DNA from: Dehalococcoidia bacterium
GTDB lineage: Bacteria; Chloroflexota; Dehalococcoidia; SM23-28-2; RBG-16-64-32
Reading direction: 5' to 3'
Assembly: GCA_030690405.1 (NCBI GenBank)
Contig: JAUYGU010000146.1
Coordinates: 1 to 6,344 of the forward strand
DNA length: 6,344 nucleotides
This document shows positions 5,885-6,344 of the stretch, piece by piece (positions within the stretch are counted from its first letter, which is position 1; each line of letters starts with the position of its first letter). The position numbers and the translations under genes are program-made. The notes below the pieces were generated by a model that worked only from the letters and a program-made list of their open reading frames with translations, searched no databases and was not told where the DNA came from.

Positions 5885-6344
5885 CTATTCTTCCCCCTCC
5901 AGAAGGCCCAGGCCCAGGATGCCGGGCCCCCCGTGGGAGCCGATGACCGGCCCCACGCGCGTCACCAGGATGTTCGCGTGCGGCAGCGCTGCGCTCAGGC
6001 GGAGCTGAAGGTCGTGCGCGTCCTGGGGATTGGTGGAGTAGCCCAGAGCCACCTCCTGCACGTTGTGGTAAGAGGTCGCGATCTGGTACAGCCGGTCGAT
6101 CGCCATCGCCTTGGTGCGCACCCGTTCCTCGGGGTGCACCTCGCCGTCCCGGATAGAGAGCAGCGGCTTCACCCGCAGCACCGCCCCCAAGAACGCCCGG
6201 CCCCGGCCGATGCGGCCGCCCCGCCGCACGTACTCCAGCGTGTCCAGCATGATGTAGATGCGGATGCGCCCGATCGTGCGCTCAACCATCGCTCTGATCT
6301 GGTCTATATCGCAGCCCTCCCGCGCCGCCCGCGCCGCCGCAAGC
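5885..6344 (-). CDS. DegV family (fatty-acid-binding) protein, C-terminal half
   Basis: The frame is open to the right edge; the ATG at 6289 is internal, because the 18 codons before it (ending GCDIDQIRA) continue the DegV fold. About 153 codons are present of a family usually near 280. Visible signatures, numbered from the Met at 6289, are LDTLEYVRRGGRIG (15-28), LRVKPLLSIRDGEV (38-51) with the conserved Lys-Pro, and the C-terminal GPVIGSHGGPGILGL (113-127) including the conserved His119. DegV proteins bind a fatty acid; in Firmicutes FakB members present it to the FakA kinase. The lipid-binding N-terminal lobe, including the DxS motif, is outside the window, as is any FakA/DAK2-type partner gene that might lie upstream. 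The TAG stop at 5887-5885 is 4 bp before the recG start, so the two are almost certainly co-transcribed. DegV or DAK2 genes next to recG are a familiar arrangement in several phyla. Confidence 0.92.
   Translation of the reverse strand, partial: LAAARAAREGCDIDQIRAMVERTIGRIRIYIMLDTLEYVRRGGRIGRGRAFLGAVLRVKPLLSIRDGEVHPEERVRTKAMAIDRLYQIATSYHNVQEVALGYSTNPQDAHDLQLRLSAALPHANILVTRVGPVIGSHGGPGILGLGLLEGEE

Noticed and set aside
5885..6289. Complete 134-residue DegV-like protein starting at the ATG at 6289
   Set aside because: The frame stays open to 6344 with DegV-like residues before the Met, and the family is about twice this length; the gene is cut by the window edge.

Overview
This is a gene-dense, high-GC bacterial window with no mobile elements, RNA genes or CRISPR arrays that I can see. 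It looks chromosomal and mostly housekeeping. RecG carries a roughly 118-residue N-terminal extension of a type I associate with Chloroflexota (Dehalococcoidia-like) RecG proteins. The strong GC bias, tight packing and degV-recG pairing fit that, but the taxonomic call is inference and only moderately confident.

Left part, plus strand (2-882): the 3' end of a DUF4097-type beta-strand-repeat (adhesin-like solenoid) protein overlaps by 4 bp (ATGA) a small stand-alone class III nucleotide cyclase. The cyclase retains all six canonical catalytic and specificity residues, so an active adenylate cyclase making cAMP is predicted. The two genes are very probably co-translated.

Remaining part, minus strand (6344 down to 887): four genes run in one direction. 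They are the C-terminal half of a DegV-family (fatty-acid-binding) protein, recG (DNA helicase for fork and recombination repair), argS (arginyl-tRNA synthetase) and an inositol-monophosphatase-family phosphatase. The degV-recG and argS-IMPase gaps are only 4 and 9 bp. The recG-argS gap is 83 bp and is the only real non-coding DNA here. It contains a perfect 7-bp hairpin, a weak -10-like hexamer and the argS Shine-Dalgarno.

The two transcription units converge, with stop codons only 4 bp apart (882/887) and no convincing intrinsic terminator. I do not see a new defence or mobile system. The points most worth a second look are the solenoid-cyclase gene pair, the RecG N-terminal extension and the altered RecG motif VI.
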